Shown here one piece after another: positions 1 to 9,867 of a stretch of 64,000 nt of DNA. The notes beneath the pieces are model-generated. The model was not told the origin of the DNA. It saw only the letters and a program-made list of their open reading frames with translations, and made no database searches. The stretch comes from Lotus japonicus (Eukaryota > Streptophyta > Magnoliopsida > Fabales > Fabaceae), in NCBI RefSeq assembly GCF_012489685.1, contig NC_080042.1, positions 17,436,150-17,500,149 on the forward strand. Reading direction: 5' to 3'. The position numbers and the translations under genes were made by a program. Every line of letters begins with the position of its first letter. Position 1 is the stretch's first letter.

Positions 1-1425
1 GATAATCTACATGAGAGGATTGTTCTCATGATCTATTTATATATCAATAAAATCTTCATGTTCTCGAAAAAAAATTATTCATTACCTCTAAAATATGTAT
101 ATTGAATTATTATGAGTAAATATGGACTGATTTTCTCTTATCATCTTCTATACATACTTACAATACTTTTGTACTTCTATAATTATTTATAATTTTTAAT
201 TTATAAATAGAATAAATATTAAAAAATAAATAATACTACTTATAATTTTTATAAAATTAATTAATTATATTATTTATCACTTTCAAATATTAAATTAAAT
301 TTATTTGATTAGTGGTGTATTTTTAATTTAAATAGAATAATCAATTAAAAATAATTTAATTTTAGTTAATTTAAAAATATATATAGACTCATTTATAAAA
401 CTAAAAAATAATTGACCAATTACTCTATAGAAAAAAAGTAATTATAAATATTAAATTCTAAAAAGAATATGTACTTTCATTATTATATCATATCCTATTA
501 TTATTGTGTCCATCTCCAACACATGATAAGATAAATGCTTATCTTGCTCTTATATCATATCATGCCCTTATCCATATCTTTATCATATCTTGCTCTTATC
601 ATATCCTAACTACCAAATGGGCCTTTAAGACTAACAGTAGGTCTATTTAAATAAATAGAAGGGATAATCATCAAATTAGTCCTTGTGTTTGTAAAAGAAT
701 TTAATTTTAGTCACTCCCCGAAAAAAGTTTGGTCCCCCCACAATCGTATCTAGTTTGGTTTTATTTTCGCCATAAGGCGGAGCTCAAGCGAGGTTTTTGA
801 GTGGTAAGCAAGGGCTAACGTGGCTTTATCCATGTCATTTTAATTCCATATATATAATTAATAATTTGATTTAATTAAAAATTAAAAAAAATAATAATTA
901 TATCAGAAACTCATATATAAATTAAGGTGCTTCAAAACAGCACACCAAAGAAAGGAATACAAGTCTTAAACCCACATCCAAATTATATTCAAGACCCACA
1001 CTCTAGCAAAAGGATAAAATTTGAGATTGAGCATCATTAAAACCTTACTAGGAAAAGCTAATTGGGATAAAAACCTAGTGAAGAAAAAATAATACTCAAA
1101 TCACAAAGAGGCTGGACTAGGCGAGCCCCTAGGGGGCCTACGCTAGGGGTTACCTGCCAAGTGGCGGTCGCCCAGCCTGGGAATTAGGCTTCCTCTCGCA
1201 AGGCCCAGCTGGCCCATCAGAGCAGTTATGATTCGCTAGGCCCAGCTCCCCTAAATAGGGAGCGGTTATCATTTGTAAAGGACTCTTGGCTCATTTGATC
1301 AATACACACTTGAGATTCAGTTATTTTCTCTCTCTAAGCAGTTACACTCTCTCTAGATTCTCTCTTAGTGCAATCTTTCTCTACTATAGGTACTACACCC
1401 TATCTCTATATTCAAGGCAAGAACA
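1..1425 (+). repeat. AT-rich repeat and 5' LTR of Tat-like Ty3/gypsy element (unit 1)
   Basis: Positions 1-640 are very AT-rich and hold repeated CTTATCATATC-like motifs ending near CCAAATGGGCC, resembling the edge of a MITE-like repeat; similar motifs recur at 11760-11935. From about 1080 the sequence becomes an LTR: a GC-rich block, an AT-box (CTAAATAGG, ~1253), CT-rich leader sequence, and an end at GAACA (1425). This is followed by a GTCGTTTGTGGGGAA-type stretch, which by position and resemblance is the primer-binding region of Tat-lineage elements. The left LTR border is not defined. No coding potential seen. Confidence 0.6.
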
Positions 1426-1460
1426 TTTAGGGTCGTTTGTGGGGAATCATAAATTTTCTA

Positions 1461-2716
1461 TGTAAGATCAAGTTTTGATCAAGTAGTACAACTCTATGTT
1501 TTGATGATTACATGTTAACTATTGTGTATGAACAATTATGGTACTCTAACGCTGTTTTCTGAGTGTTTTAATGACAGGCTCTGACTCTGATCTTATTACA
1601 CATAAATCAGAAGCACCATGCTCAAAGAGTAACCTCCGCAACACTTTCGCACTCACTATGTTCAATCTGAACAGTAGAATAAGCTTCAAAAGATCTAAAG
1701 ATAGTAAAGCTCTGATATGGATTCAGTTCACTTGAAGTTCTGAAGACCAGAAGCTCTGAAGGTCCAGAAGCTCTGAAGACCAGAAGCTCTGAAGGTTCAG
1801 AAGCTTTGAAGGTCCAGAGGCTCTGAAGGTCCAGAAGTTCTTAAGGTCCAGAAGATGAGAAGTGAAGATTCTGAAGTCCAAGAGTAAGCTGGCTCTGAAG
1901 ACCAAGTACTTCTCCTCTGAGTCCAGAAGCAGAAGGTACAAAGGTCAGAGGATCCAAGCTTCCCTCTTACTCTGATCACCAAGCTTCACAAGTTCCAACA
2001 TGAAGCGTCGCTCTGATCGGAAGTCATCTAGGTTAAAGGTCAAGTCGCTATCGAAAGTACAAAAGCAACTGTACTATTCCTAACGACCTTACCTAACTTA
2101 TTCAGCCACAGTAGAACTTGGAAAACCCAGATCTGCCCTCCAACGGTAGCATTCCAAGCAAACGTCTAAACCCTAATCCTTGGAATATATAAAGAGACTG
2201 AAGATGAAAGATGCCGCCTAAGAAACTTTGTTCAAGCTCCCGCAATATTCAAATATTCTCTTAGCAATCCTTCTTCAAACTGTACTTATTGTGTTTACTT
2301 TAGCTTTCTGAGAAGCAATTCTTTGTAAACCCAAACTTTCAAACAGTTGTTTGTTTTTCCTTAACGAGACCAAGGTTGGTCAGATCCTTGAGAAGACTAA
2401 GAGAGTGAATCTTAGTGATAGCTAAGTCATTGTATTGTTAGTCACTTTGCAGGTTGCAAGTGCAGTTGTAACAAACTCTGATTAGTGGATTGCCTTCATT
2501 CTAAGAAGGAAGAAATCACCTTAACGGGTGGACTGGATTAGCTTGAGGGATTTATCAAGTGAACCAGGATAAAATCATTGTGTGCTTTCCTCAACTCTTA
2601 TCTTAGCACTTTTATCTTCGGTGTTTGAAGAGATTTGTTAAATCTCTAGTGGGAAAAGATTTAGATTGAAAACGCTATTCAAACCCCCCCCCTTTCTATC
2701 GTTTTTCATACCTTCA
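1461..2716 (+). mobile_element. Solo LTR (copia-like), nested in Tat leader, unit 1
   Basis: A 1256-bp block begins TGTAAGATC and ends CCTTCA. It is flanked by the 5-bp direct repeat TTCTA (1456-1460 and 2717-2721), the hallmark of an LTR integration. A TATATAAA box lies at 2186-2193 followed by plausible transcribed sequence, so the LTR reads on the plus strand. No internal domain is present, so it is a solo LTR. It sits ~35 bp after the end of the Tat 5' LTR, and the same insertion with the same TSD is in all three units, so it predates the triplication. Copia assignment rests on general composition (poly-C run near the end) and is tentative. Confidence 0.85.
1734..1858. repeat. 18-bp minisatellite in solo LTR, unit 1
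   Basis: Tandem degenerate copies of an ~18-bp motif of the form AGCTCTGAAGGTCCAGA, about seven repeats. It creates apparent minus-strand ORFs rich in Phe/Leu/Ser that have no other support as genes. Confidence 0.8.
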
Positions 2717-2831
2717 TTCTACTCTCGGATCACGTGGATTGATTGCACAGTGACAGGAAGCTCCGATTTCTGGTGAATTCCTGGTTTTACGACGAGTTTC
2801 TAGCATTTCAGCGTCCTTTAGGCAGTTATAG

Positions 2832-4489
2832 ATGGAGACACGTTGTCGACAACGTCGCGACTCGCAGGAACGGAGGCGCGTATCGCCTCCGTGTCGCGCT
2901 CAAGTGCAGGAACGCATAGTTCGAGCACGTCGTCCGGAGGCTCAGCAGGAGCAATTGGCTTTGTCACCACCTGCTTCTCCACCTCCACCACCTCCTCCGC
3001 CACCTTCTCCAACTCTGTCGCTTCCAACTCCGCCTCTGCCAACTCCGCCATCACCTCCCTCGCAACAAGGATCTCCGGCACAGTCACCAGCCCCGTCGGA
3101 AAACTTGACTCCTTCGCCACAACAGATAGTTACTCAAAGAGACTAGCGGCGTATGATGCAGAACGTCGATAACATCAGTCAACGAAATGAGTATCTCCAA
3201 GAACAACTCGAGCTCTTTCGCCACGAGCAACAAGATGAAGGCGTGCGCGAGGCCGAAGCGGTTGCTGAGTTTGAACCTTTCTCGGCAGAGGTGCAAGAAG
3301 TCGCCTTTCCAGATAACATGAAGAACCTAGTGTTGGAATCCTACAGCGGCAGAATCGATTCGAAGGATCACCTTCTATACTTCAACACGAAAATTGTGAT
3401 CAGTCCAGCGTCAGATGCGGTCAAGTGCAGGATGTTTCCTTCTACCTTCAAGAGCATGGCGATGGCGTGGTGTACAACCTTTCCTCGTGGATCAATCACG
3501 AACTTCCATGACTTCTCATCAAATTCTTGATCCAATTCTCGGCGAGAAAAGTCAGGCTAGTAATGACTGACAATCTATACAATCTGCGTCAGTTTGAAGG
3601 AGAAACACTGAAACAGTACCTGGCTCGTTACAACGCCACATCTGTAAAGATCGAGGACTCCGAGCCGCGCACCTGTGCCTTGGAATTCAAGAATGGACTG
3701 TTGCCTGGCTCGCTGAACAGTAAGCTGAGTGGGAAGCCAGCCAGGTCTATGGCGGAGATACGAGCTCGAGCAAACACGTACATTCTTGACACGGAAGATG
3801 ACGCGTTCAAGCGGAGGCATGCAAAGAAGGAAGGTGACGGTGCTCGGGAGAAACAAGCGGAAAGGAAAGGCGCAGCGAAGAAAAAGGCGAAGGAAGCAAG
3901 CACAGGGAGAAGAAGGGGAAGTCACTGGCGAAGTAGGTTAAGGAACAGCTGTACCCGCGGTGGGAGGCTTTAGATCATCGCCGGCCGTGGCAGCCACATG
4001 GATCTCACCGGTGGGAGGAGGACATGGAGCTCAACACACATTTGACAGATATTCTATGAGAGGTGAAGGCCACACACATGGTTGGAGAATCCGACCAGAG
4101 GGAACCCCCACCACGCAGCGGGATCGACAAAACCAAGTGGTGTGAGGACCACCGGTCGGTGGGCCATGACACAGATGATTGCTTCACCCTACAGAGGGAG
4201 ATAGAAAAGCTGATCAAATTGGGGCGGCTGAAGCAGTATGATCGAGGAGGCCGCAAACAGGGAGATCGATAGCAAGGAGACCGCGACAGGGAGACCGCCA
4301 GCAAGGAGATCGCCAACAAGGGAACCGCCAGCCGGCAGCGAAGAAAGATCAAAAGGAAACGTTGGCGACCGGAAGGGGAGGAGCTGAAGAAACCTTCAAC
4401 AAGGAAATGGAGCCGGTGGTCGGCACCATAAACCCAATTGCAGGGGGTTCGGAGGCGGCGGCGACACTCAGGCGGCGAGAAAGAGACAC
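2832..4489 (+). pseudogene. Tat-like Ty3/gypsy gag, frameshifted (unit 1)
   Basis: Encodes the retroelement capsid precursor. Order: an Arg-rich then Pro-rich N-terminus (from ATG 2832, with PPPPPPPPP), an in-frame TAG at 3144-3146 shared by all units, then a Gln/Glu-rich stretch and the retrotransposon gag core. The core is recognisable by KDHLLYFNTK, FPSTFKS and the block from SGKPARSM to ARANTYILD. A basic Lys/Arg tail and a Cys/His-containing segment (WCEDHRSVGHDTDDC) follow, and look like a gag zinc-knuckle equivalent. Unit 1 has private one-base losses near 3521 and 3858, which break the frame. No functional gag is expected. Confidence 0.8.
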
Positions 4490-4998
4490 ATGAGAGCGGT
4501 AAGTTCTGTCAAGGAAATTCCTTTTGGCTTCCAACACTCAGACATAGTGGTGTCAATGAGAGATTTCGAGGGCATCAAGACGCATAAGGACGATCTTATT
4601 GTCGTCATGGTGAGGATCAACAGCTTCAATGTCAGACGAGTGCTTCTAGACCAAGGCAGCTCAGCGGACATCATCTATGGCGACGCGTTCGACAAGTTGG
4701 GGCTGACGGATCAAGACTTGACTCCTTACACAGGAACCTTGGTAGGCTTCTCAGGTGAACAGGTTTCGTAAGGGGTTATCTGGACCTTGATACGATCTTT
4801 GGCGTTGATGAGAATGCGAAGGTGCAGCGAGTAAGGTACTTGGTTTTAGAAGTAGTGGCCTCTTATAATGTGATCATTGGCCGAAACAAATTTAACCGCC
4901 TGTGTGCGCTAATTTCCACGGCTCACCTAGCGGTCAAATACCCACTTAATAGCGGAAAAGTTGGGAGGATCACGGTCGACCAAAGGCGAGCTAGATAA
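4490..4998 (+). pseudogene. Tat-like aspartic protease domain (unit 1)
   Basis: Retropepsin-like domain that would process the gag-pol polyprotein. The active-site loop is visible as LLDQGSSADIIYGDAF, with the DQGSS variant of the catalytic triplet, and the C-terminal part contains YNVIIGRNKFNRL and STAHLAVKYPL. The frame is interrupted after EQVS (stop ending at 4771) and resumes one frame over with RGYLDLDTIFG, ending with TAA at 4996-4998. The same frameshift is in all three units, so it is ancestral. Confidence 0.75.
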
Positions 4999-5240
4999 TG
5001 CTACAATAATTGGCTAAGCATGTACGGGGAGAATGGTGCTGCTGCTAGGCATACGTGTTATGAGGGCAAGGTTCGCCGGCCATAGCAGGATCTCCCCAGC
5101 TCGAGGAGGACGGGAAAAGATGGTCAGTTTACTGACTCCAAGGCCGAGAGCCACCGGGCGGATATCATTCCCATTTTGAAGAGCAAAAATTCAGCAGGGG
5201 AGTTCTGGCGATTGGATCTAGGCTTACTGCTTAGCAGGAA

Positions 5241-5573
5241 TTGCATTTGGAAAGATTGTTGGACGATAATTTAGACCTTTTCGAGTGGAGCGAGAGCGAC
5301 CCAACTAAGTGGGGAATACCTAAGGTCAAGCTACCAGCGCTGCAAGGACCCCTTCTAAAGGACAAAGAAACGGGCAAGGCGGTGCAGCAGGAAGTGGCAA
5401 AGGCCGCTGCTAAGGCCATAAAGGCGAGAGGAATATTCAAGGCTCCAAAGGCGGGTTGGCGACAGAAGGGTGAGTTCAAGAGGTCAATAACAAGCGAGGT
5501 GGAGGATGGGCGAAGGTCAGTAACACATCTAGGCAAGGTGAAGGATTCCTCAAGAGCGATGAGTGGAAGGTGA
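5241..5573 (+). pseudogene. Residual pol segment after protease, RT/IN missing (unit 1)
   Basis: The reading LLDDNLDLFEWSESDPT resembles the short linker that precedes reverse transcriptase in Tat-lineage polyproteins. It then runs into a Lys/Ala-rich stretch (QEVAKAAAKAIKARG) not known to me. No reverse transcriptase, RNase H or integrase motif follows before the antisense ORF at 6288. The element is therefore an internally deleted, non-autonomous derivative. The same structure is present in units 2 and 3. Confidence 0.55.
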
Positions 5574-6287
5574 GCACTTCGGGGACAAAGGACGTGGAGC
5601 TAAGAGAGTTGTTGTAGCCGGGGGCATGGGAAGGCGACGTTGGGATGCGGCGAGCAAGAAGACTTTGAAAAACAGTAAGGACGAGAAATAAAGACGCACT
5701 CTTTTTCTCCATCTTGAGAGTTTTTTAATGAGGCATCCATAAAAAATGTAAAAATACAAAGTTTGTATTTGCAAAACATATATATGACTGGGTATTCTCA
5801 AAAATATTTCTACGATTGACTTCACCAATCGCTCCGGAAAAGCCTGCACAGTCACCGTTATCCATTGGCGAAGTGTGGGATAAGCTTCTTATCCAAAAAG
5901 CCTCCCCGGAATATGGGTTAGCATTTCTAACTAGGCAAAGCCTTGGAGACCCCAAATGGCCATTGGGACCTGATCACCAAAGCCGCGGCGGACAAAGCCC
6001 TTGACCAAACACGCTTGGCGAGGAAACACCTTGTTTCTTTAGGAAGAAAGGTGTGATTTTAGCCTTGGTTGAAATATACTGAGCAAAAAAACCTAGTTAA
6101 ACCCTCACACAATTCAATATCATTAAACGTAATTCAGGAATTAAGAGGAAAAGCGTACGAAATAGCGCATGAATAACTTAACAAGCGGGATTGGCAATAA
6201 AAATAACGCATGTTCCCTTACAGAGAAAGCCCAAAGGGGGCAGCCGAACATGGATCAAATTACAAAAGAGGGTAAGTAATATTACAA
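5574..6287. other. Non-coding gap between Tat relic and antisense ORF (unit 1)
   Basis: No convincing coding sequence. Compared with unit 2, 87 bp are missing at 5830/5831 between two AATCG repeats, a microhomology deletion. The remainder is collinear with 28540-29433 and 51106-51876. Confidence 0.6.
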
Positions 6288-7160
6288 TTAAATGTTAGCA
6301 TTATTATTAACATTTTCTTGGTCCCTAGCACTTAGGAAGTCGATATCGCCAACCCCCAGAGGATCTTCGGGACCAACCAAGCCGGTGGGGGTGCTTGCCT
6401 TGAACATCCCCATTGAACGCAGGTCAAGTTTACCAAAGAGATGACAGACTTGAGCTTTAGCCAGACAGAATCCGTACTCGCGCTGCATAGCAACTGCCAA
6501 AGCGGCTGCGCTCCTCAGCCTTTCCTCAAGAGCCGCGGTGTTGACATTTGCTTGAGCTTCCATTGTCACCAAGTCAGTTTTTTCCTAGCTCCTCACGGTG
6601 GCGAGAGCTTCATTCTTCCTCGCTAATTCGCCGCGCAAGATTTCAAGCTCCAAGTTCCGGGCAGCGATGTTCTAATCCTTTACAGCCAGAGCTTCATCCT
6701 TGGCGGCGATTTCCTACAGCGTCTCTTGTTTCAGCTCCTCCAGCACCCTCTCAAGTTTAAGAATTTGATTGTCCCTGAACTCCAAGCTGAATTTGGCCCG
6801 GTTAGTCTCTTCGTGGGATGTCTTCTGGGTCACTAGTTGGGCCTCCAACGCCTCGCACTTCTCGCTGTACGTAGCGTTGGCGGACCGAAGACGACCCACA
6901 TCCTGCCGCAAGTTTTCAGCGTCTTTGGCGGCAGAGTGGTAGCGGCGGAAGGCGTTCCTGAAGATGCTCTCGGCGTGCAAAAAGCTCGCCATGGCTTCCT
7001 CGGCCACATGATCCAAACCTTTATGCAGCATTTCCTCCTCTTGCCTCTCAGAATTAATGTGCGAAAGAAGAAAGGCGATCGAGCACTCATGATATCCCAA
7101 GGTGAGGGGCGGCCGATGGAAGAACTTTTCTCTAGGGTGAAATCTTGCTGAGGAACACAA
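6288..7160 (-). pseudogene. Antisense aORF of Tat element, coiled-coil part (unit 1)
   Basis: Read on the minus strand, one frame runs from 7160 to 6288 and is broken only by three TAG codons between 6572 and 6722. Its protein is rich in Glu/Ala/Leu/Gln/Arg heptad-like sequence (e.g. AENLRQDVGRLRSANATYSEK, ILKLERVLEELKQETL), so it is a probable long coiled coil. It ends in an acidic tail with PLGVGDIDFLS. It lies downstream of the gypsy-type transposon domain on the same strand and probably forms the C-terminal half of the same protein. All three TAGs are shared with units 2 and 3. Confidence 0.65.
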
Positions 7161-7184
7161 TAAGGGAGGTCGGTGAAATGTTAG

Positions 7185-7562
7185 TCAGGTCCTGACGGTT
7201 ACGGTTGACTTGCATGAGTTTTTTTGGCTTTGGTTGTCAAGCTGGGAGCTGCTCGGTCGGGTCGAGGTCCTTGGCGGGATATCAACCTCGCCATGCAAGG
7301 ATTTGGTCCCCGACACTGGCCGGGCCACCGCCCCCGCCCATTGTGTATCTTTGACGTCAACCTCGGACGTTGATACAGGGCGGAGGTCAGGTCCTCGGCC
7401 CGGGGCAGTGGGGGCTCTTGGCAGAACTTTCTTTTTGAGGGGCGAATGGCGGGTGCCGGTCTCAGGTTCTTGGCGGAAGAGTCTCTTTTTGTTGCCCTCC
7501 ATGTTGAACAGGGGAGGGAACTGAGCAATTTTCTTCTTCGTCAATGCCTTCAGGATAATCAT
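7185..7562 (-). pseudogene. Antisense aORF, basic/Pro-rich middle segment (unit 1)
   Basis: Minus-strand frame with KKKIAQFPPLFN, a basic KKRLFRQEPE patch and a low-complexity Pro/Ser/Thr region. It is in the same frame as the coiled-coil part downstream (7160-6288), separated by a stop near 7185. The intervening ~60 bases end in a pyrimidine tract plus CAG and contain CTGACTAAC, so a short intron is conceivable but unproven. It follows the domain-containing part at 7615-8193. Confidence 0.5.
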
Positions 7563-7614
7563 CAGACACTCAGATCTTAAAGTATCTTCGAGCGAAGTGG
7601 GTTTTGGCGTTAGA

Positions 7615-8193
7615 TCAAAAGGGATTAAAACATTTGCGGCCGGCCCTGGCCTTCAGTGCTACCCAGCCGCGTGACTGCAAAGACTTGGCGTCCATATCAT
7701 AGAGGTAGTAAAAATGGGTTGTTGACGGTTCACGATGAACAGCGTCGCAAAGGATTTCAAAACACCGTATAAATGCCCAGGCATTGGGGTGCAATTGGCA
7801 GGGGGATGCGTTGATATCCCGCAGTACCGAACAAACAAAGGGACAAAAGGGGAGTTTTATTCCCAGATCAGTGAACAAGTACTCATACACGTAGAAAAAT
7901 TGGAAGTTGTGTACGTTGCCGGCTTTACGACGGTACCAAGGGCGCTCGACTGCTTTACAACCCCTGTAAGCAAGGATGTTGTCCAGGGGTCTTTCGTGGC
8001 AAAAACCTCCGACTTCCGAAGAAAGGTCCGAGATTGAGTCGCGGGTCTCATAATCAGAAGGCTGATTGATGGCCTCTAGCAAGGGCGCAGACTGAATAGG
8101 ATGGGGAAGGGACTGGAAAGTCCTAAGGCGAAAGGCCGTAACTTTCGACTGGTCAAGAGGGGTCTCGCCGGGAGGGGGAGGCCTGATTGACAT
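7615..8193 (-). CDS. Antisense aORF: putative gypsy-type transposon domain protein (unit 1)
   Basis: 192-residue open frame on the strand opposite to the Tat gag. Residues ~95-192 match what I recognise as the 'putative gypsy type transposon' family (Transposase_28, PF04195): FVCSVLRDINASPCQLHPN, AWAFIRCFEILCD, then a Tyr/Trp-rich YLYDMDAK...GWVALKARAG segment. The N-terminal ~90 residues are polar and include DSISDLSSEVGGF. Some Tat-lineage elements are known to carry such additional ORFs, often antisense, between pol and the 3' LTR; the function is unknown. A further open stretch at 8193-8435 may be its leader or N-terminus. No catalytic residues can be assigned. Confidence 0.7.
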   Translation of the reverse strand: MSIRPPPPGETPLDQSKVTAFRLRTFQSLPHPIQSAPLLEAINQPSDYETRDSISDLSSEVGGFCHERPLDNILAYRGCKAVERPWYRRKAGNVHNFQFFYVYEYLFTDLGIKLPFCPFVCSVLRDINASPCQLHPNAWAFIRCFEILCDAVHREPSTTHFYYLYDMDAKSLQSRGWVALKARAGRKCFNPF

Positions 8194-8680
8194 TATGGAT
8201 GCCTGGTCGCGACATGGGGGAACAGGTGGAGCGGACTTGCGAGAAGAGTTCCTGGTTCAGTGTTTGGGTGGCATAGTGGAGGAGTTGTCAAAAGGGTGAA
8301 GAATGAGGTGCTGAAAGCGGCGGCTTGCAGAGGGATCTCTAGGGGGCGGTCAGGAGAAAGAAGAGTGAAAGTATCGAAAGTGGCAAGTGATGGAGAATAG
8401 GAGTTCTTATAGGCAAGGGACTGATGGTGGCACAAGTCGCGTGTAGGATTTGAGCGGCCGCTTTATTGCGTGTAGAAGATGGTGAGTTGCGCCCCATAAT
8501 GATAGAAGGGAATGATTGCCTTGAAAAAACAAACGACGCAACCTTGGGAGGCGTTGTAAGCGTGGGGTTGGTTCAAATTCTACCCTCTATGACGAGAGGT
8601 GACGTTTCAAAAGTGGTAGTTGAGGTTTCAAAGATATGCTGACTTTTCCACTTCGCTGACATGTCGACGCACTAGGCGAC
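8194..8680 (-). other. Upstream region of antisense aORF (unit 1)
   Basis: Contains an 80-codon minus-strand ORF (8193-8435, Leu/Thr/Pro-rich, unrecognised) and ~245 bp with no coding signal up to the border of the Sirevirus-like LTR. It probably holds the leader or promoter of the antisense gene. Expected 3' LTR sequence of the Tat element was not recognised here; the Sirevirus-like element occupies the place. Confidence 0.4.
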
Positions 8681-9458
8681 TGAAATTCTGGTTCTCTCAC
8701 AGGACAATTGTCCTACACGATGCTGGGACAATAGGTTCGAGAATTGACTAACAGTAACAGCAATAAACAAAAACACAAGTAAACAAGACACAAGAATTGG
8801 TAACCCAGTTCAGTGAAAAACTTCACCTACGATGGAGGGTTTTCACCCAAAGAAAGGTAATCCACTATCTCAAGATTCAGGAATTACAGACACTCATGAA
8901 CACAACAGTTCATAGTTCACTTCCTAATCTACCCAGTGTATTTATTCTTAGAACCTCAACCTAAGTATGAGAGCTCCTCTCACTATCTCTCAATCACTGC
9001 CATAGTGATTGGTAACAAACAATCAACAACGACAATCCTAAAACACTCGATCTCTCTATTAGCTTCTGTGGTCTTCAAGCTTTAGGTCTTTGTTCTTTTA
9101 TAGTCTTCAGCAGCGGTGGCTTGGGCAATAGGGTTTGCTTTGCTGAAGTAATAGATAGCAGCAACAAATCAAAACTGAATCTCCAAGATATTGTTGCAAA
9201 ATTCAAACATGAAGATAGAAACTCAATCTTTTATCAAAGATTGTTTCAACAAATAACAACCAACAAATCAAACCCTTCCTGTACAACTATTTGTTCCTCA
9301 AGTAACTATAAAAATATAACTTCATAAAATCTACAAGGGCCCACAATAAACGTTCCAAGCATAGGACTGATGTCCTAGCAACACAAAGGCAGATGCCACG
9401 GCATCAGCTTCGACATCCGGTTGTTTTTGACAAAATGCTAGACAACAAAGTAACAACA
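8681..9458 (-). mobile_element. 3' LTR of Sirevirus-like Ty1/copia element (unit 1)
   Basis: On the minus strand this block starts TGTTGTTAC directly after a purine-rich AAAAAGGGGGAGA tract and ends near GAATTTCA, about 778 bp. A TATAAAAG box is visible on the minus strand (plus-strand CTTTTATAG, ~9095). The candidate 5-bp flank on the far side is GCGAC (8676-8680); its partner at the other end of the element is absent because the element is truncated at 11339. Confidence 0.75.
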
Positions 9459-9867
9459 ATCTCCCCCTTTTTCAAATTTTGTCTAAAACAATTTACAGAA
9501 CAGAGAGAGTAAACAAAGAGAACCAAACCTCCCCCTTAGTAGCAGACTCCCCCTCAAATGATGCATCAACCAACACACTCCATAAAGCACAGTTGGAACA
9601 AAGAACATGATAGCAGAAATGTACTAACTATCAACCAGTGCTAAACAACACACTAGAAGCAATGTGAACAAAATCTAAGCACCAAACAAAACAACCAGTC
9701 AATTACTTGCCTCTGTCTTGAACTTGTCTTCAAATTATTACAGACCAAAGCCATCAACACAACAAAACACATAGTTTGCACAGCTACACAGATCTACTCC
9801 CCCTTTTTAGCATAAATTTGGCAAAGGGTACACAAACTACAACCAAAAGAAAAACAAGAACCACAAA
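9459..9867 (-). promoter_or_regulatory. Multiple polypurine tracts 5' of the LTR (unit 1)
   Basis: Four plus-strand CTCCCCC blocks (about 9467, 9531, 9549 and 9799) read GGGGGAG on the minus strand between the env-like stop and the LTR. The one abutting the LTR would prime plus-strand DNA synthesis. Repeated polypurine tracts in this position are a known Sirevirus trait, supporting the assignment. Confidence 0.65.

Noticed and set aside
2843..3172. Ser/Thr-rich ORF overlapping the gag N-terminus, and matching minus-strand ORFs
   Set aside because: Out-of-frame and antisense shadows of the Pro-rich gag leader; the codon pattern follows the gag frame.
9121..9327. 68-codon ORF in the Sirevirus-like LTR
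   Set aside because: Lies within the LTR antisense strand; no domain, and its frame is not maintained in unit 2 (stop introduced near 32366).
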